From positions 310,001 to 374,000 of the forward strand of contig NZ_JH947127.1 of the NCBI RefSeq assembly GCF_000302595.1: a DNA stretch of 64,000 nucleotides. Reading direction: 5' to 3'. Source of the DNA: Pedobacter arcticus A12 (lineage in GTDB: Bacteria; Bacteroidota; Bacteroidia; Sphingobacteriales; Sphingobacteriaceae). Both the position numbers and the translations under genes were made by a program. Shown in pieces: positions 18,727-29,125 of the stretch. Each line of letters starts with the position of its first letter. Within the stretch, counting starts at the first letter, position 1. The notes under the pieces are model-generated. The model had not been told where the DNA came from. It worked only from the letters and a program-made list of their open reading frames with translations, and did not search any database.

Positions 18727-20307
18727 ATGAATATAAAAAAGTTATTTATACCTACGATTATAGGTTTAATCTCAGTGCTCACCGTCCAGGCTCAAAGCGT
18801 GGTTATTAATAGGGTATTTAAAGGAACGGAAGGAGAAGGAAGTGGTCCAAGAGGAAAGTACGATGTCATCGAACTGTTGGTTATAGAGGACCACGTGGAT
18901 ATAAGGAACTGGATTATAAAAGATTACTCTAGCGCAGTGGTAAGTGGCCTAACAGGAGACTCTGGAGGCAAATTCCGATTCAAGGATGTTGCATTATGGA
19001 AGGATCTAAGATCAGGAACTACAATTACACTTAGACAACCTGGCATTAATTACGGCGACAACCCATCACCAGACCCTGCTTATACCGAGGATACGGATGC
19101 ATCTGATTTTAAAATTGATTTAAACATTAGAAATACTACTTATTTGAGAACTTTAGCTGGACCTACTACTGCAGATCCTCCGGGCTATATCGACAGAACT
19201 TTTATGCTTAGTGACGCAACAGAGCTTGTGCTATTAAGATGGGACGATGGTTTTGGCGAGGGAGTTGGTTCAGCAAACGCAGTACATGCTTTTGCGTACG
19301 GAAATGTCACCGCTTCTACACATTATACTGGCGTAACTTCGCCAAAACTACACACTGCGACAACACCAGTCAAAGGGGCATATGCTTATGCCAAATCTGA
19401 AAATGGAGATATTACTGATTTTGCAACAGTTACTGGCGTAAGCAAGGATAAAGCTCCGCCGATATATGTAGCTCCAGCTAATAACAGTGAATCGTTAGCT
19501 CAGAAAATAAAAAATGGCACTACATTAGTAAAGTCGATAAGTAGTGAATCTATGCGATACAACTATCCTGGAGTCAAAGAAGCTTATATCAGCTACTTAA
19601 ATCCTGCTGATGAAAACATTAACTTGTATATCTTAGAAATAGACTTAACAGACCCAAAACTATCTATCGAAGTAGGAAATAAGGATGATGCATTAGCATT
19701 TGGAACACAAACTGTTAAGGCTATGGTTCCTTATAAAAACAACAACTCTTTTGAAAAACAGGTAGTTGCGGGAATTAATGGCGACTACTTCACATTTGCA
19801 ACTGGAGAACCAACCGGACCTATTATTAAAGATGGGATTAGTATAAAAGGCGCTCTTGGCACCGGGTATTACTACTTTGCGCAACTCGACAATAAAACTT
19901 ATAAAATAGGTGAGAAGGTAGAATACGATAGACTAAAATTAAAACTTCAAGAAACAATTGGTGGCAAATACTTACTGGTTCAAAATGGCAATATTATTAC
20001 CGGCATAACCGATGGAGGAATTACGTCTAGAACCTCAATTGGACTAGTGAACGACAAAAAAGTCATTATATTAGTTGCAGAAAAAAACACTTATCAAACT
20101 GTTCAATCTGCTGGATACGCCTTGTCTCAATTGGCACAGGTTATGAAAGCCTTAGGAGCCACGGATGCACTTAATTTAGATGGTGGTGGATCAACTACAT
20201 TGGTAGTTAGGGAATCGGACGGGCAATATAACGTTAAAAACAGTCCGCAAGATGGCTCTCCACGAGCGGTATCAAATGCCTTATTTGTGATGAGAAAAAC
20301 GGACTAA
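18727..20307 (+). CDS. Secreted phosphodiester glycosidase (NAGPA domain) protein
   Basis: 526 residues from MNIKKLFIPTII; an in-frame ATG 27 bp upstream is less likely because the signal peptide begins here and ends at VQAQS. Residues 25-250 resemble a lamin-tail-like surface domain (VVINRVFKGTEGEG, YDVIELLV). The C-terminal 250 residues match the phosphodiester glycosidase domain: VVAGINGDYF, NGNIITGITDGGI, RTSIGLV and DALNLDGGGSTTLVV. Such enzymes remove N-acetylglucosamine or related phosphodiester-linked sugars. A shared bidirectional terminator follows. Confidence 0.82.
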   Translation: MNIKKLFIPTIIGLISVLTVQAQSVVINRVFKGTEGEGSGPRGKYDVIELLVIEDHVDIRNWIIKDYSSAVVSGLTGDSGGKFRFKDVALWKDLRSGTTITLRQPGINYGDNPSPDPAYTEDTDASDFKIDLNIRNTTYLRTLAGPTTADPPGYIDRTFMLSDATELVLLRWDDGFGEGVGSANAVHAFAYGNVTASTHYTGVTSPKLHTATTPVKGAYAYAKSENGDITDFATVTGVSKDKAPPIYVAPANNSESLAQKIKNGTTLVKSISSESMRYNYPGVKEAYISYLNPADENINLYILEIDLTDPKLSIEVGNKDDALAFGTQTVKAMVPYKNNNSFEKQVVAGINGDYFTFATGEPTGPIIKDGISIKGALGTGYYYFAQLDNKTYKIGEKVEYDRLKLKLQETIGGKYLLVQNGNIITGITDGGITSRTSIGLVNDKKVIILVAEKNTYQTVQSAGYALSQLAQVMKALGATDALNLDGGGSTTLVVRESDGQYNVKNSPQDGSPRAVSNALFVMRKTD

Positions 20308-20337
20308 GATCTTCAATAAGAATATAAAATAAGAACA

Positions 20338-20369
20338 AAAGCCCGAATGAACCAAATCATTCGGGCTTT
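20338..20369. terminator. Bidirectional terminator
   Basis: AAAGCCCGAATGA pairs perfectly with TCATTCGGGCTTT around a 6-nt loop, with T-rich flanks on both sides. It separates the convergent glycosidase and tpiA genes. Confidence 0.88.
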
Positions 20370-20406
20370 GTAATTTACTTTGATACTGATCGCGAGTTTA
20401 AAAAAA

Positions 20407-21174
20407 TTAGCTATTAAAAGCTTTAGCGATGTCAACAAAATCTCTTGATTTTAAAGATGCACCACCAATTAATCCACCATCAATATCTGCTTGGGAGAAA
20501 AGTTCGTCAGCATTTTTTGGGTTACAGCTACCGCCGTACAAAATTGTAGTGTCTTGCGCTACGGTTTCTCCGTATTTACCAGCAATTTCTTTACGGATAA
20601 AAGCATGGATTTCTTGTGCTTGTGCAGAGCTTGCTGTAACACCAGTACCTATTGCCCAAACCGGCTCATAAGCAATTACCAATTTACCAAAATCTGCCTC
20701 GCTTAAATGAAACGTTCCTTCGGCTAACTGAGATTTTACGACATCAAAATAAGTCCCGCCTTCTCTTTCAGTCAAAGTTTCTCCAATACAGAAAATCGGC
20801 TTTAAACCGTTTGCTAAAGCAATATCCGTTTTCTTTGCCAGCAAAGCATTGTCTTCTCCAAAATACTGTCTGCGTTCCGAATGGCCTAAAATAACATACT
20901 CCACACCAACAGAGCTTAACATCGAAGCAGAAATTTCGCCAGTATAAGCACCTGACTCTTCTTGATGTGCATTCTGCGCACCCACGCTAACCTGTTGGTG
21001 ACCGTTTGCCAAAGCAGCTAAACTATGTAAATGAATATATGGTGCGCAAACAACAACTTGTTGGTTTCCCCTCACTTCGTCTTTTACCATGTTTACCACC
21101 TCAGAAAAAAGAGATAATCCGTCAGTGTAATTCTTATTCATTTTCCAGTTTCCTGCAACAATTTTCTTTCTCAT
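20407..21174 (-). CDS. tpiA: Triosephosphate isomerase
   Basis: 255 residues, full length. Substrate-binding GNWKMNK is at the N-terminus, the catalytic His in ILGHSERRQYFGE, the catalytic Glu in AYEPVWAIGTG, and the phosphate loop ILYGGSCNPKNA near the end. It interconverts dihydroxyacetone phosphate and glyceraldehyde 3-phosphate in glycolysis. It starts 3 bp after the stop of the GlmU-like gene, so the pair is likely one operon. Confidence 0.97.
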   Translation of the reverse strand: MRKKIVAGNWKMNKNYTDGLSLFSEVVNMVKDEVRGNQQVVVCAPYIHLHSLAALANGHQQVSVGAQNAHQEESGAYTGEISASMLSSVGVEYVILGHSERRQYFGEDNALLAKKTDIALANGLKPIFCIGETLTEREGGTYFDVVKSQLAEGTFHLSEADFGKLVIAYEPVWAIGTGVTASSAQAQEIHAFIRKEIAGKYGETVAQDTTILYGGSCNPKNADELFSQADIDGGLIGGASLKSRDFVDIAKAFNS

Positions 21175-21177
21175 AAT

Positions 21178-22353
21178 TTAAAATCTCCTGTGTTGTATTG
21201 TATTATTAAATATGTCAATTAAGATATTTCGTTCTATTTCGCTAAACATCATTCCTCGGCGTTCAAATACTTTGGTTACGGTTTCAAACATTTTTTTGAT
21301 ACTGTAAACTTCAAACCCATGTGCGCCACCCCAAGCAAAATCAGCAACATAATTTCTTGGGAAACCGGCACCAAAAACATTTGCGCCAACACCTACCACA
21401 GTACCCGTATTAAACATCGTATTTATACCGCACTTTGCATGATCTGCCATAATTAACCCACAAAACTGCAGACCGGTTTTACGGAAACGTTGCTTGGTAT
21501 AATCCCAAAGTTTCACCTCTGCATAGTTGTTTTTAAGGTTTGAATTGTTGGTATCTGCACCAATATTACACCACTCTCCTAACACCGAATTACCCAAGTA
21601 GCCTTCGTGACCTTTTGCAGAATTACCCCAAATCACGGCGTTGTTAATCTCGCCACCAACTCTCGAATTTGGGCCTATGGTGGTTGCACCATATATTTTG
21701 GTTCCCATTTTAATCTGAGAATCGTTACATAAAGCAAGTCCTCCTCTAATATGAGACCCCTCCCAAACCTGGCTGTTTTTACCTAAATAAATAGGTCCGC
21801 TTTTGGTATTAAAAGTACTGCATTCGGCTACCACTCCTTCTTCCACAAAAATATCGTCGCCAATTACTGTATTTGTTTCGCTGAGCTTTTGAGACACTCT
21901 TCCTTTCGTTAAAACATCAAAATCCGCTCGCATTGCATCAGCATTATACTTAAACAAATCTTCCGGAAAGGTTACTTTCAGAAAAAGCTCATCATAGGCT
22001 ATACTTTTAAATTCGCTTAAATTAGCCCAATCAATTCCTGATTTTTTTGTTTTTACCGCTATACAAACATCGTCTGCAATTAATGATTCTTCGGCTTTCA
22101 AAGCATCAATTGCTTTTAGCAATTCAGCATCCGGGCAAACCGAACCATTTATAAAAAGGTTGTTGTTTGTAGCTTTAAAAGGGAATTTTTTTTGTAGATA
22201 AGGTTGGGTTTGGTAGAAACCTGCTGTTTTAAAATAGAAGAGCCATTTCTCGGAAATCTTCATTATTCCAATTCGTAAATCGGCAACCGGACGGGTATAA
22301 GTCAGTGGAAGTAAAGATTCACGAGATTGATCATCGAAAAAAATGATTGTCAT
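21178..22353 (-). CDS. GlmU-like putative sugar nucleotidyltransferase with left-handed beta-helix
   Basis: 391 residues from MTIIFFDDQSRESLLPLTYTRP; the nine upstream in-frame residues are dropped. The N-terminus resembles the family placed near GlmU, in which TRPVADLRIGIMKISEKW stands at the nucleotide-sugar site. From about residue 170 hexapeptide repeats follow (IYLGKNSQVWEGSHIRGG, TTIGPNSRVGGE, GADTNNSNLKNNY), forming a beta-helix. The family is widespread in Bacteroidetes; its reaction is presumed uridylyl transfer or acetylation and is not proven by this sequence. It lies directly upstream of tpiA. Confidence 0.78.
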   Translation of the reverse strand: MTIIFFDDQSRESLLPLTYTRPVADLRIGIMKISEKWLFYFKTAGFYQTQPYLQKKFPFKATNNNLFINGSVCPDAELLKAIDALKAEESLIADDVCIAVKTKKSGIDWANLSEFKSIAYDELFLKVTFPEDLFKYNADAMRADFDVLTKGRVSQKLSETNTVIGDDIFVEEGVVAECSTFNTKSGPIYLGKNSQVWEGSHIRGGLALCNDSQIKMGTKIYGATTIGPNSRVGGEINNAVIWGNSAKGHEGYLGNSVLGEWCNIGADTNNSNLKNNYAEVKLWDYTKQRFRKTGLQFCGLIMADHAKCGINTMFNTGTVVGVGANVFGAGFPRNYVADFAWGGAHGFEVYSIKKMFETVTKVFERRGMMFSEIERNILIDIFNNTIQHRRF

Positions 22354-22371
22354 AGTGCAAAAAAACAAAAA

Positions 22372-22397
22372 AAGTCCCAACTTTCAAGAAGGGACTT
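22372..22397 (-). terminator. Terminator of rpmE2
   Basis: On the minus strand AAGTCCC pairs with GGGACTT around an inner CTT/AAG pairing and is followed by TTTTTGTTTTTTT. It sits 26 bp beyond the L31 stop and just upstream of the GlmU-like start. Confidence 0.85.
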
Positions 22398-22423
22398 AAT
22401 ATATTGTTAATCTTTTTTTAAGA

Positions 22424-22672
22424 TTATTTCTTAGCGTAACGCGTTTTGAATTTATCAATACGTCCTGCTGTATCTACCAATTTCATTTTACCAGTGTAAA
22501 AAGGGTGTGAAGTATGAGATATCTCTAGTTTTACTAAAGGATACTCATTTCCGTCTTCCCATTTAACAGTTTCGTTTGTGTTGATACAAGATTTAGTGAT
22601 AAAAGAATACTCGTTAGACATATCTTTAAAAACAACTAATCTATAGTTCGATGGATGCAAATCTTTTTTCAT
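22424..22672 (-). CDS. rpmE2: 50S ribosomal protein L31 type B
   Basis: 82 residues. [19 protein letters not shown] and [21 protein letters not shown] are diagnostic. The zinc CxxC pairs of type A L31 are missing; the single Cys lies in SCINTNET. The type B form is longer and zinc-independent. The gene stands alone with its own terminator. Confidence 0.95.
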   Translation of the reverse strand: MKKDLHPSNYRLVVFKDMSNEYSFITKSCINTNETVKWEDGNEYPLVKLEISHTSHPFYTGKMKLVDTAGRIDKFKTRYAKK

Positions 22673-23016
22673 GCTATTTCTTAATTCTGTACCTAATTTT
22701 TAGGAGGTGCAAATATATTGATTTTTTATTGAGTTTAGCAAACAACAAATCAAAATTATTAAAATCATCTTAAAAACCAGCTTTACTCAAAAACAATCCC
22801 CGCAATTAAAATGCATAACACAGATTAATTTCAAGTTTTGTTTTCCAAAAAAAATCATGTTTAGCCAAGGGTTTGTCCTAACAACGTAATACATCACCTT
22901 AAACATCTCAAAATTGCATTTTAATGACCAATTCCCAAAGCTCTACGCAACATATACTATAGTGCTGAAAAACTTTTTCTTACATTTGCCTTGTATTAAA
23001 ATCAAATCTAAATAAG
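22673..23016. promoter_or_regulatory. Divergent promoter region rpmE2 / iscS
   Basis: A 344-bp gap with no gene. TACATTTG at 22981-22988, 28 bp before the iscS start, fits the Bacteroidetes -7 box TAnnTTTG. I see no IscR-like palindrome. Confidence 0.45.
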
Positions 23017-24231
23017 ATGTTAAAAACTCCTATATATTTAGACAACAATGCGACTACTCCGTTAGACCCAAGAGTGCTGGAAGCAATGTTGCCTTACTTT
23101 ACAGAAAAATTTGGAAACGCCGCAAGTAGAAACCATCCATTTGGCTGGGCTGCAGAAGAAGGTGTAGATTATGCTCGCGAACAAGTAGCGAAATTAATAG
23201 GCGCATCAGAAAAAGAAATCATCTTTACATCTGGTGCTACCGAGTCTGACAACTTGGCTATCAAAGGTGTTTATGAAATGTACAAAGAAAAAGGTAACCA
23301 TATCATAACCTTAACTACCGAGCATAAAGCCGTTTTAGATGCCTGTAAACATTTAGAAAAACTAGGTGCAAACATCACTTATTTAGATGTAGAATCTGAC
23401 GGTTTAGTTGACTTAAACAAACTAGAGGCAGCATTTACCGACCAAACTATTTTGGTTGCAATGATGTATGCAAACAATGAAATTGGTGTAATACAGCCAG
23501 TTAAACAAATTGCAGCTTTAGCACATAAACACGGCGCTTTATATTTTACAGATGCTGTACAAGCGGTTGGTAAAATTCCGGTTAACGTAATTGAAGACGG
23601 TATAGATCTGTTGGCACTTTCTGCACATAAAATGTACGGACCAAAAGGTGTTGGCGCTTTATATGTGAGAAGAAAAAATCCAAGAGTTAAAGTTACATCA
23701 CAAATGGATGGCGGTGGTCATGAGCGTGGAATGCGTTCTGGCACATTAAACGTTCCGGGTATTGTAGGTTTGGGTAAAGCTTGCGAACTTGCGTATAACG
23801 AAATGGAAGAAGAAGCTAAAAGATTATCAGCTTTACGCGATAAACTAGAAAGTGGCTTAACTGTTTTAGAAGAGTCGTACGTAAACGGAAACGTTGAGTA
23901 CAGGTTGCCACATACTGCAAATATTTCTTTTAAATATGTTGAAGGTGAAGGTTTGATGATGGCAATGAAAGACATGGCTGTTTCTTCTGGTTCAGCTTGT
24001 ACTTCGGCTTCTTTAGAACCATCTTACGTTTTAAAAAGTTTAGGTTTATCTGACGATTTGGCGCATTCATCAATTCGTTTTGGTTTAGGCCGATTTACAA
24101 CCGAAGAAGAAGTAGATTTCGCGATAGAAAACACTTTAAAGGCGGTTAATCACTTACGAGAACTTTCTCCATTATGGGAAATGTTTAAAGAAGGCATAGA
24201 TCTTGACTCTATTGAGTGGGCAGCACATTAA
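23017..24231 (+). CDS. iscS: Cysteine desulfurase IscS
   Basis: 404 residues. PLP lysine in [10 protein letters not shown], cofactor contacts in [13 protein letters not shown] and TTEHKAVLD, and the sulfur-carrying Cys328 in [16 protein letters not shown], a typical group I long loop. It takes sulfur from cysteine for Fe-S clusters, tRNA thiolation and other uses. It is the first gene of an iscS-iscU-iscA cluster in which no iscR, hscAB or fdx is present in this window. Confidence 0.95.
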   Translation: MLKTPIYLDNNATTPLDPRVLEAMLPYFTEKFGNAASRNHPFGWAAEEGVDYAREQVAKLIGASEKEIIFTSGATESDNLAIKGVYEMYKEKGNHIITLTTEHKAVLDACKHLEKLGANITYLDVESDGLVDLNKLEAAFTDQTILVAMMYANNEIGVIQPVKQIAALAHKHGALYFTDAVQAVGKIPVNVIEDGIDLLALSAHKMYGPKGVGALYVRRKNPRVKVTSQMDGGGHERGMRSGTLNVPGIVGLGKACELAYNEMEEEAKRLSALRDKLESGLTVLEESYVNGNVEYRLPHTANISFKYVEGEGLMMAMKDMAVSSGSACTSASLEPSYVLKSLGLSDDLAHSSIRFGLGRFTTEEEVDFAIENTLKAVNHLRELSPLWEMFKEGIDLDSIEWAAH

Positions 24232-24308
24232 AATCAAAGCAAAAAGTTAAAAGTCTAAAGTAAAAATTAAATAATATTTAGGCATATAATAATTAAAATT
24301 ATAAAGAC

Positions 24309-24722
24309 ATGGCATATTCAGATAAAGTAATTGATCATTACAGCAACCCAAGAAACGTGGGTACGCTTGACAAATCTAAATCAAGTGTTGGTACTGGTTT
24401 AGTTGGTGCACCAGAATGTGGTGACGTAATGCGTTTACAAATTGAGGTTGATGAAAACCACATGATCACAGATGCGAAATTTAAAACTTTTGGTTGTGGT
24501 TCTGCAATTGCATCTTCTTCTTTAGCTACAGAGTGGTTAAAAGGAAAAAGTATTGACGAAGCTTTAACTATCGACAATATGGATATCGTTGAAGAACTAG
24601 CTTTGCCACCAGTAAAAATTCACTGTTCTGTTTTGGCAGAAGACGCAATTAAATCAGCAATCAATGATTACCGCGTTAAAAACGGAATGGAAGCAATTGA
24701 GTTAGAGAAATCACATCATTAA
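24309..24722 (+). CDS. iscU: Fe-S cluster assembly scaffold IscU
   Basis: 137 residues with the three ligand cysteines C37 (GAPECGD), C63 (FGCGSAIASSS) and C106 (KIHCSVLAEDAIK), plus Asp39. The recognition segment is LPPVKIHCS, equivalent to the HscA-binding LPPVK motif, although no hscA is nearby. It builds [2Fe-2S] and [4Fe-4S] clusters with sulfur from IscS. 77 bp after iscS. Confidence 0.96.
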   Translation: MAYSDKVIDHYSNPRNVGTLDKSKSSVGTGLVGAPECGDVMRLQIEVDENHMITDAKFKTFGCGSAIASSSLATEWLKGKSIDEALTIDNMDIVEELALPPVKIHCSVLAEDAIKSAINDYRVKNGMEAIELEKSHH

Positions 24723-24816
24723 ATTAGAGTAGCAAGAAGTAAGTAGCAAGACTTAAGACGATTTCTGTCGTGTTTCAGTCTTTTTACTTTACACTTTTTA
24801 CTTTATACTTTAAAAC

Positions 24817-25143
24817 ATGGTAACAATAACAGATAAAGCAAAAATCAAGATAGAAGAGCTGATTAGAGACACGGGATTGGATGAATCTTATTTCCTGCGT
24901 GTTTCTGTAAAAGGAGGTGGATGTTCTGGTTTATCCTATAACATGGATTTCGATAATGAAAGCCAAAAAGGAGACCAAGAATTCGAGGATAAAGGAATGA
25001 AGATTGTTTTAGACATGAAATCTTTTCTTTACCTAGCAGGTACCGAGCTTGACTTTTCTGATGGATTAAACGGAAAAGGATTTAACTTTGTAAATCCAAA
25101 CGCATCCCGTACTTGTGGGTGTGGCGAAAGTTTTTCTGTATAA
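24817..25143 (+). CDS. iscA: Fe-S cluster assembly/carrier protein IscA (HesB family)
   Basis: 108 residues with the three conserved cysteines C36 (KGGGCSGLSY), C100 and C102 (RTCGCGESFSV). The protein is an A-type carrier that hands clusters to target enzymes. It lies 94 bp after iscU; a strong terminator after its stop closes the isc unit. Confidence 0.94.
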   Translation: MVTITDKAKIKIEELIRDTGLDESYFLRVSVKGGGCSGLSYNMDFDNESQKGDQEFEDKGMKIVLDMKSFLYLAGTELDFSDGLNGKGFNFVNPNASRTCGCGESFSV

Positions 25144-25164
25144 AAGCATTCTAAATATTTTTAA

Positions 25165-25203
25165 CAAAAGGGCGTCTTTTTAAGATGCCCTTTTGTATTT
25201 TTA
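25165..25203 (+). terminator. Terminator of the isc operon
   Basis: CAAAAGGGCGTCTT pairs with AAGATGCCCTTTTG (one G-T pair, 3-nt loop) and runs into TTTTGTATTTTT. Confidence 0.88.
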
Positions 25204-25251
25204 TATAAATAGTCTAATATTGCTCGTTATAAAGCCAAAAGCTCTTTTAAG

Positions 25252-27165
25252 ATGAATAATATTTCTACATTAAATACAGTTCCACAACTATTAAGAAACG
25301 TTGTCCAAACTATCCATTCGGAAGAAGACACTTTTTTAATCAGTAAAGAAAAAGAGACTTGGGAAGAAATCTCATTTAAAACCACACTGGAAAAGGCTGA
25401 CGCAATTAGTGCCTATTTTTTAGAAATGGGAATAAACAAAGGCGACAGAATTGGCTTCATTATAGAAAACTGCCCCGAATATGTATTTTACGACCAAGGA
25501 CTACAACAAATTGGCGCAATAAATACATCCATATACCCTACCCTTTCCGAAACCGAAATTGAATATATTTTATTGGATTCGGGAGCTAAAACTATTTTAG
25601 TAGGTAGTCCATTTTTACTAAAAAAAATCTTAAAAATCGCTAATCATTGCCCAGAGTTAGTTAGGATAATCCCCATTTTTAACGACCATGCAAAAATTAC
25701 CGAAAAAATAAACGTGAATGCGGGCATTATTAGTTTGGATAATGTGATTAGCGAAGGTAAAAGTGCTTTACCTAAACACGTAACAGAAATCGACAAACGT
25801 CGCTCGCAAATTCAACCGTCTGATATATCAGGCTTAATATACACCTCTGGTACTACGGGCACTCCAAAAGGCGTAATGCTTACCCATTCTAACTTTGTAG
25901 AAAACGTAAAAGTGTGTTTGCAACAGATTCCGGTTATCGATAATAATGAAACGTTTTTATCTTTTTTACCCCTCTCCCACGTTTTTGAACGCACCGCAAC
26001 TTACCACGTATGCTGTGCAATGGGCTGTAAAATTGCATTTGCACAAAGTTTAGAACTATTGGCAAAAAACATGGGCGAAGTAAAGCCTACGGTAATGTCA
26101 TGCGTTCCCCGTTTATTGGAAAAAATCCACGACAAAGCAATCAAGAGCGGTACTGCGGCAGGAGGAACAAAAGCCAAGATCTTTATTTGGGCCTTAGAAA
26201 GCGGAAAAAAATATCGCGAAATAAAAGAAGCTGGTAAAACGCCTGGTATCTTGACATCTATCCAACACGGTATTGCAGAAAAGCTGGTTTTTAGCAAAAT
26301 AAAAGAAAAAACAGGTGGAAGATTAAAGTTTATGATTTCTGGAGGTGCCGCCCTTCCTAAAAATGTCGGCGAGTTTTTCGGCGATTTAGGTATTAAAATA
26401 TTAGAAGGTTTTGGCTTAACAGAAACGTCTCCGGTAATGTCGGTTACGGAATATCATCGTCAGGTTTACGGAACAGTTGGTCGCGTAATTCCGGGGATTG
26501 AAGTTGGAATACAAGACGTGGAGACTAAAAAATTCATCAACATACAAACGCATGAAACTTTCAACGAAGAGTTTGTTTGTGAGGAAGGAGAAATTTGTGT
26601 TAGAGGGCATTGCGTAATGAAGGGCTATTGGAATAAGCCAGAAGAAACCGCGGAAATAATTGATGAAGATGGCTGGTTCCATACCGGAGATGTTGGAAGG
26701 TTTTTTAAAGGAAATTTGCAGATTACCGATAGGATCAAAAACATGTTGGTGAACGCTTTTGGAAAAAACATTTACCCCACACCGGTAGAGAGCACTTATT
26801 TAAAGAGCCCGAAAATTGAAAGTGTATTTTTAATTGGCGACAAAAGAGAATACGTTACGGCTATTATTACGCCAAGCAGGGAAACTTTACAAGAAACATT
26901 CAAATTAGAAGATTCGTTCTTCGACCAGTCCGATTTGTTTATAGATGACGACAATATTGTAAAGTGGTTTGCCGAAGATTTAAAAAAACTATCACCGGAA
27001 TTGGCGAAATTCGAACGTATCAAAAACTTTATTGTAAAAAGAAATCCGTTTAGTATTGAGGAAGGTGATATTACGCCTACTATGAAACCAAAGCGTAAAG
27101 TAATTGAGAAAAAATACATCGAATATATTGACCATATGTATAATGCAGAAGTTAGTGTAGAATAA
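25252..27165 (+). CDS. Long-chain fatty acid-CoA ligase / AMP-binding protein
   Basis: 637 residues. ATP loop YTSGTTGTPKGVMLTH near residue 195, the A5 motif LEGFGLTETSP, A7 GWFHTGDVG, and a C-terminal GKNIYP in place of the usual GENVSP region. It activates fatty acids to acyl-CoA through acyl-adenylate. It is membrane-peripheral and lacks a signal peptide. A single gene between the isc terminator and an MFS gene; chain-length preference cannot be read. Confidence 0.88.
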   Translation: MNNISTLNTVPQLLRNVVQTIHSEEDTFLISKEKETWEEISFKTTLEKADAISAYFLEMGINKGDRIGFIIENCPEYVFYDQGLQQIGAINTSIYPTLSETEIEYILLDSGAKTILVGSPFLLKKILKIANHCPELVRIIPIFNDHAKITEKINVNAGIISLDNVISEGKSALPKHVTEIDKRRSQIQPSDISGLIYTSGTTGTPKGVMLTHSNFVENVKVCLQQIPVIDNNETFLSFLPLSHVFERTATYHVCCAMGCKIAFAQSLELLAKNMGEVKPTVMSCVPRLLEKIHDKAIKSGTAAGGTKAKIFIWALESGKKYREIKEAGKTPGILTSIQHGIAEKLVFSKIKEKTGGRLKFMISGGAALPKNVGEFFGDLGIKILEGFGLTETSPVMSVTEYHRQVYGTVGRVIPGIEVGIQDVETKKFINIQTHETFNEEFVCEEGEICVRGHCVMKGYWNKPEETAEIIDEDGWFHTGDVGRFFKGNLQITDRIKNMLVNAFGKNIYPTPVESTYLKSPKIESVFLIGDKREYVTAIITPSRETLQETFKLEDSFFDQSDLFIDDDNIVKWFAEDLKKLSPELAKFERIKNFIVKRNPFSIEEGDITPTMKPKRKVIEKKYIEYIDHMYNAEVSVE

Positions 27166-27222
27166 ATTCCGATTTAAACTGGTTCTTTTGTTTCAAAACA
27201 GGATATTTGCAAAAAAATCAAA

Positions 27223-28374
27223 ATGTTACCTGCAAATAAACAAAGAGCTTTTATAGGTTTAATTTTCTTTTCAATTGGGGTAAGTTTTGCAAGCTGGGCA
27301 TCTCGCATTCCAGATATTAAAGCAAATTTCCAATTGAACGATGCCGAATTAGGCTCATTATTGATTCTGATGCCCATCAGTTCATTAATTAGCTTGCCTT
27401 TCTCTGGATGGTTGGTTTCAAAATTCAACAGCCGTAAACCGCTGATTATCTCGATTTTTTTAAATGCCTGTTCTTTAATGCTCATCGGAAATTCAAGCTC
27501 TATCGTGGTGCTATCCATTGGTATTTCTTTATTTTCTTTTACTACCAGAACGTTAAATCTTTCTTTAAACACACAAGGCGTACATTTACAGAAGCTATTC
27601 CCGAAAAACATTTTAGGAACTTTTCACGGGTTATGGAGCGCAGGGGGGATTTTAGGAGCAGCCTTAACAACCCTGCTATTAAATTACCAGATTAGCATCC
27701 AATTTCATTTAATCATCGTTGCAGTAATAGTTATTCTCGCCTGTGGCAGTGCTTATCCGTTTTTGATTAAAAATGACAAACCCAAGTCTGGCAATAAGAT
27801 TATCATCGGAAAACCTGATCCTTTTATTTTTATGTTGGGTTTAATTGCTTTTTGTGCGGCAGTGTGCGAAGGTGGCATGTTTGATTGGAGTGGCATTTAT
27901 TTTAAGGAGGTGATAAAAACACCGATTTTCACTTATGGTTACCTCACTTTTATGACTTTTATGGCCGCGTTCCGTTTTCTATCCGGACCAATTATAGCCA
28001 AAATTGGAATGCGACGAAATTATGTAATGAGTGCCTTTAGCATATCTACAGGTATTCTTTTAGCAACAGCATTCCCAAATATATGGTGTGGCTTAATCGG
28101 CTTTGCACTTGTTGGCATGGGTACTGCGTCTATTATACCCATGACTTATGCTTTAGCAGGGAAATCCGATAAATATTCTACTGGAATGGCATTATCAATT
28201 ATTACAACCTATACCATTTCTGGGATGTTAATTGGTCCACCTATCATCGGTTATATCTCGCATGCATTTAGTTTACGAATCTCTTTTCTTCTTTTTGCGG
28301 TAGCCGGATTTATGATTCTCCCAATTTCGCATCTGCTCTTCAAAAAATTTATCGACAACCAAGAAAATAATTAG
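27223..28374 (+). CDS. Major facilitator superfamily transporter
   Basis: 383 residues with about 12 hydrophobic segments. The start RAFIGLIFFSIGVSFASWASRIPDIKANF matches a family of short bacterial MFS proteins often described as sugar or drug efflux carriers. The loop 2-3 motif appears as GWLVSKFNSRKPL. It lies 57 bp after the acyl-CoA ligase and 30 bp before yceH, so a shared transcript is possible. Substrate unknown. Confidence 0.8.
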   Translation: MLPANKQRAFIGLIFFSIGVSFASWASRIPDIKANFQLNDAELGSLLILMPISSLISLPFSGWLVSKFNSRKPLIISIFLNACSLMLIGNSSSIVVLSIGISLFSFTTRTLNLSLNTQGVHLQKLFPKNILGTFHGLWSAGGILGAALTTLLLNYQISIQFHLIIVAVIVILACGSAYPFLIKNDKPKSGNKIIIGKPDPFIFMLGLIAFCAAVCEGGMFDWSGIYFKEVIKTPIFTYGYLTFMTFMAAFRFLSGPIIAKIGMRRNYVMSAFSISTGILLATAFPNIWCGLIGFALVGMGTASIIPMTYALAGKSDKYSTGMALSIITTYTISGMLIGPPIIGYISHAFSLRISFLLFAVAGFMILPISHLLFKKFIDNQENN

Positions 28375-28404
28375 TACTTTTTACCAGCAAAACAGCATTA
28401 CGAG

Positions 28405-29061
28405 ATGGAACCAAACAAAACCTTACCGATATTAAGTAGCACAGAAATAAGAGTGTTAGGTGCTTTAATGGAAAAAAGCAAGACCACACCAGATTATTAC
28501 CCAATGACATTGAACGGTTTAACGGCAGCGTGTAACCAAAAAAGTTCTAGAAAACCGGTAGTGGAGTATGATGAGGAGACTGTGGTATTGGCTTTAGATA
28601 GCTTAAAAAAGAAAGGCTTGACTTCTACAGCAACGGGCGGAAGTAGCCGAGCCACCAAATACAAACATAATTTTGCAATTGTATACCCTGTTGTACCTTC
28701 GCAAGTTGCGGTAATGGCTTTACTATTTTTACGTGGAGCATTAACACCAGGTGAAATTAACAGCAACTCGGGTAGGTTATATGAATTTGATAGTTTAGAC
28801 GATGTACAGGAAGTTTTAGAACAATTATCTAGCGATGAAACACCTTTTATTGTACAAATACCAAAAAGAGCGGGACAAAAAGAAGCTCGATACGTTCATT
28901 TATTTGCTGGCGAACCAGATTTAAATTACGAGGACGAGGCTGTAGCTGAACCAGCTAGAAAATCGGTTGGTGAACTTGAAGCCAGAATAGCTACGCTTGA
29001 AGAAAACTACGCCCAGCTAAAAACTGATTTTGATAAATTGATGAAGGAGTGGATAGGGTAA
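28405..29061 (+). CDS. YceH family (DUF480) protein
   Basis: 218 residues. LSSTEIRVLGALMEKSKTTPDYYPMTLNGL in two parts and ACNQKSSRKPV are the family signature; the protein consists of two tandem winged-helix units (residues 10-85 and 100-170) and a C-terminal coiled coil (ELEARIATLEENYAQLKTDFD). Function is not established; a regulatory or nucleoid role is possible. Soluble, no signal peptide. Confidence 0.88.
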   Translation: MEPNKTLPILSSTEIRVLGALMEKSKTTPDYYPMTLNGLTAACNQKSSRKPVVEYDEETVVLALDSLKKKGLTSTATGGSSRATKYKHNFAIVYPVVPSQVAVMALLFLRGALTPGEINSNSGRLYEFDSLDDVQEVLEQLSSDETPFIVQIPKRAGQKEARYVHLFAGEPDLNYEDEAVAEPARKSVGELEARIATLEENYAQLKTDFDKLMKEWIG

Positions 29062-29125
29062 TTATGGGTATATAAAAGCTTTTACTAAGAACATTAAGCC
29101 AAAACGAAGAAAGTTTTTTATAAAT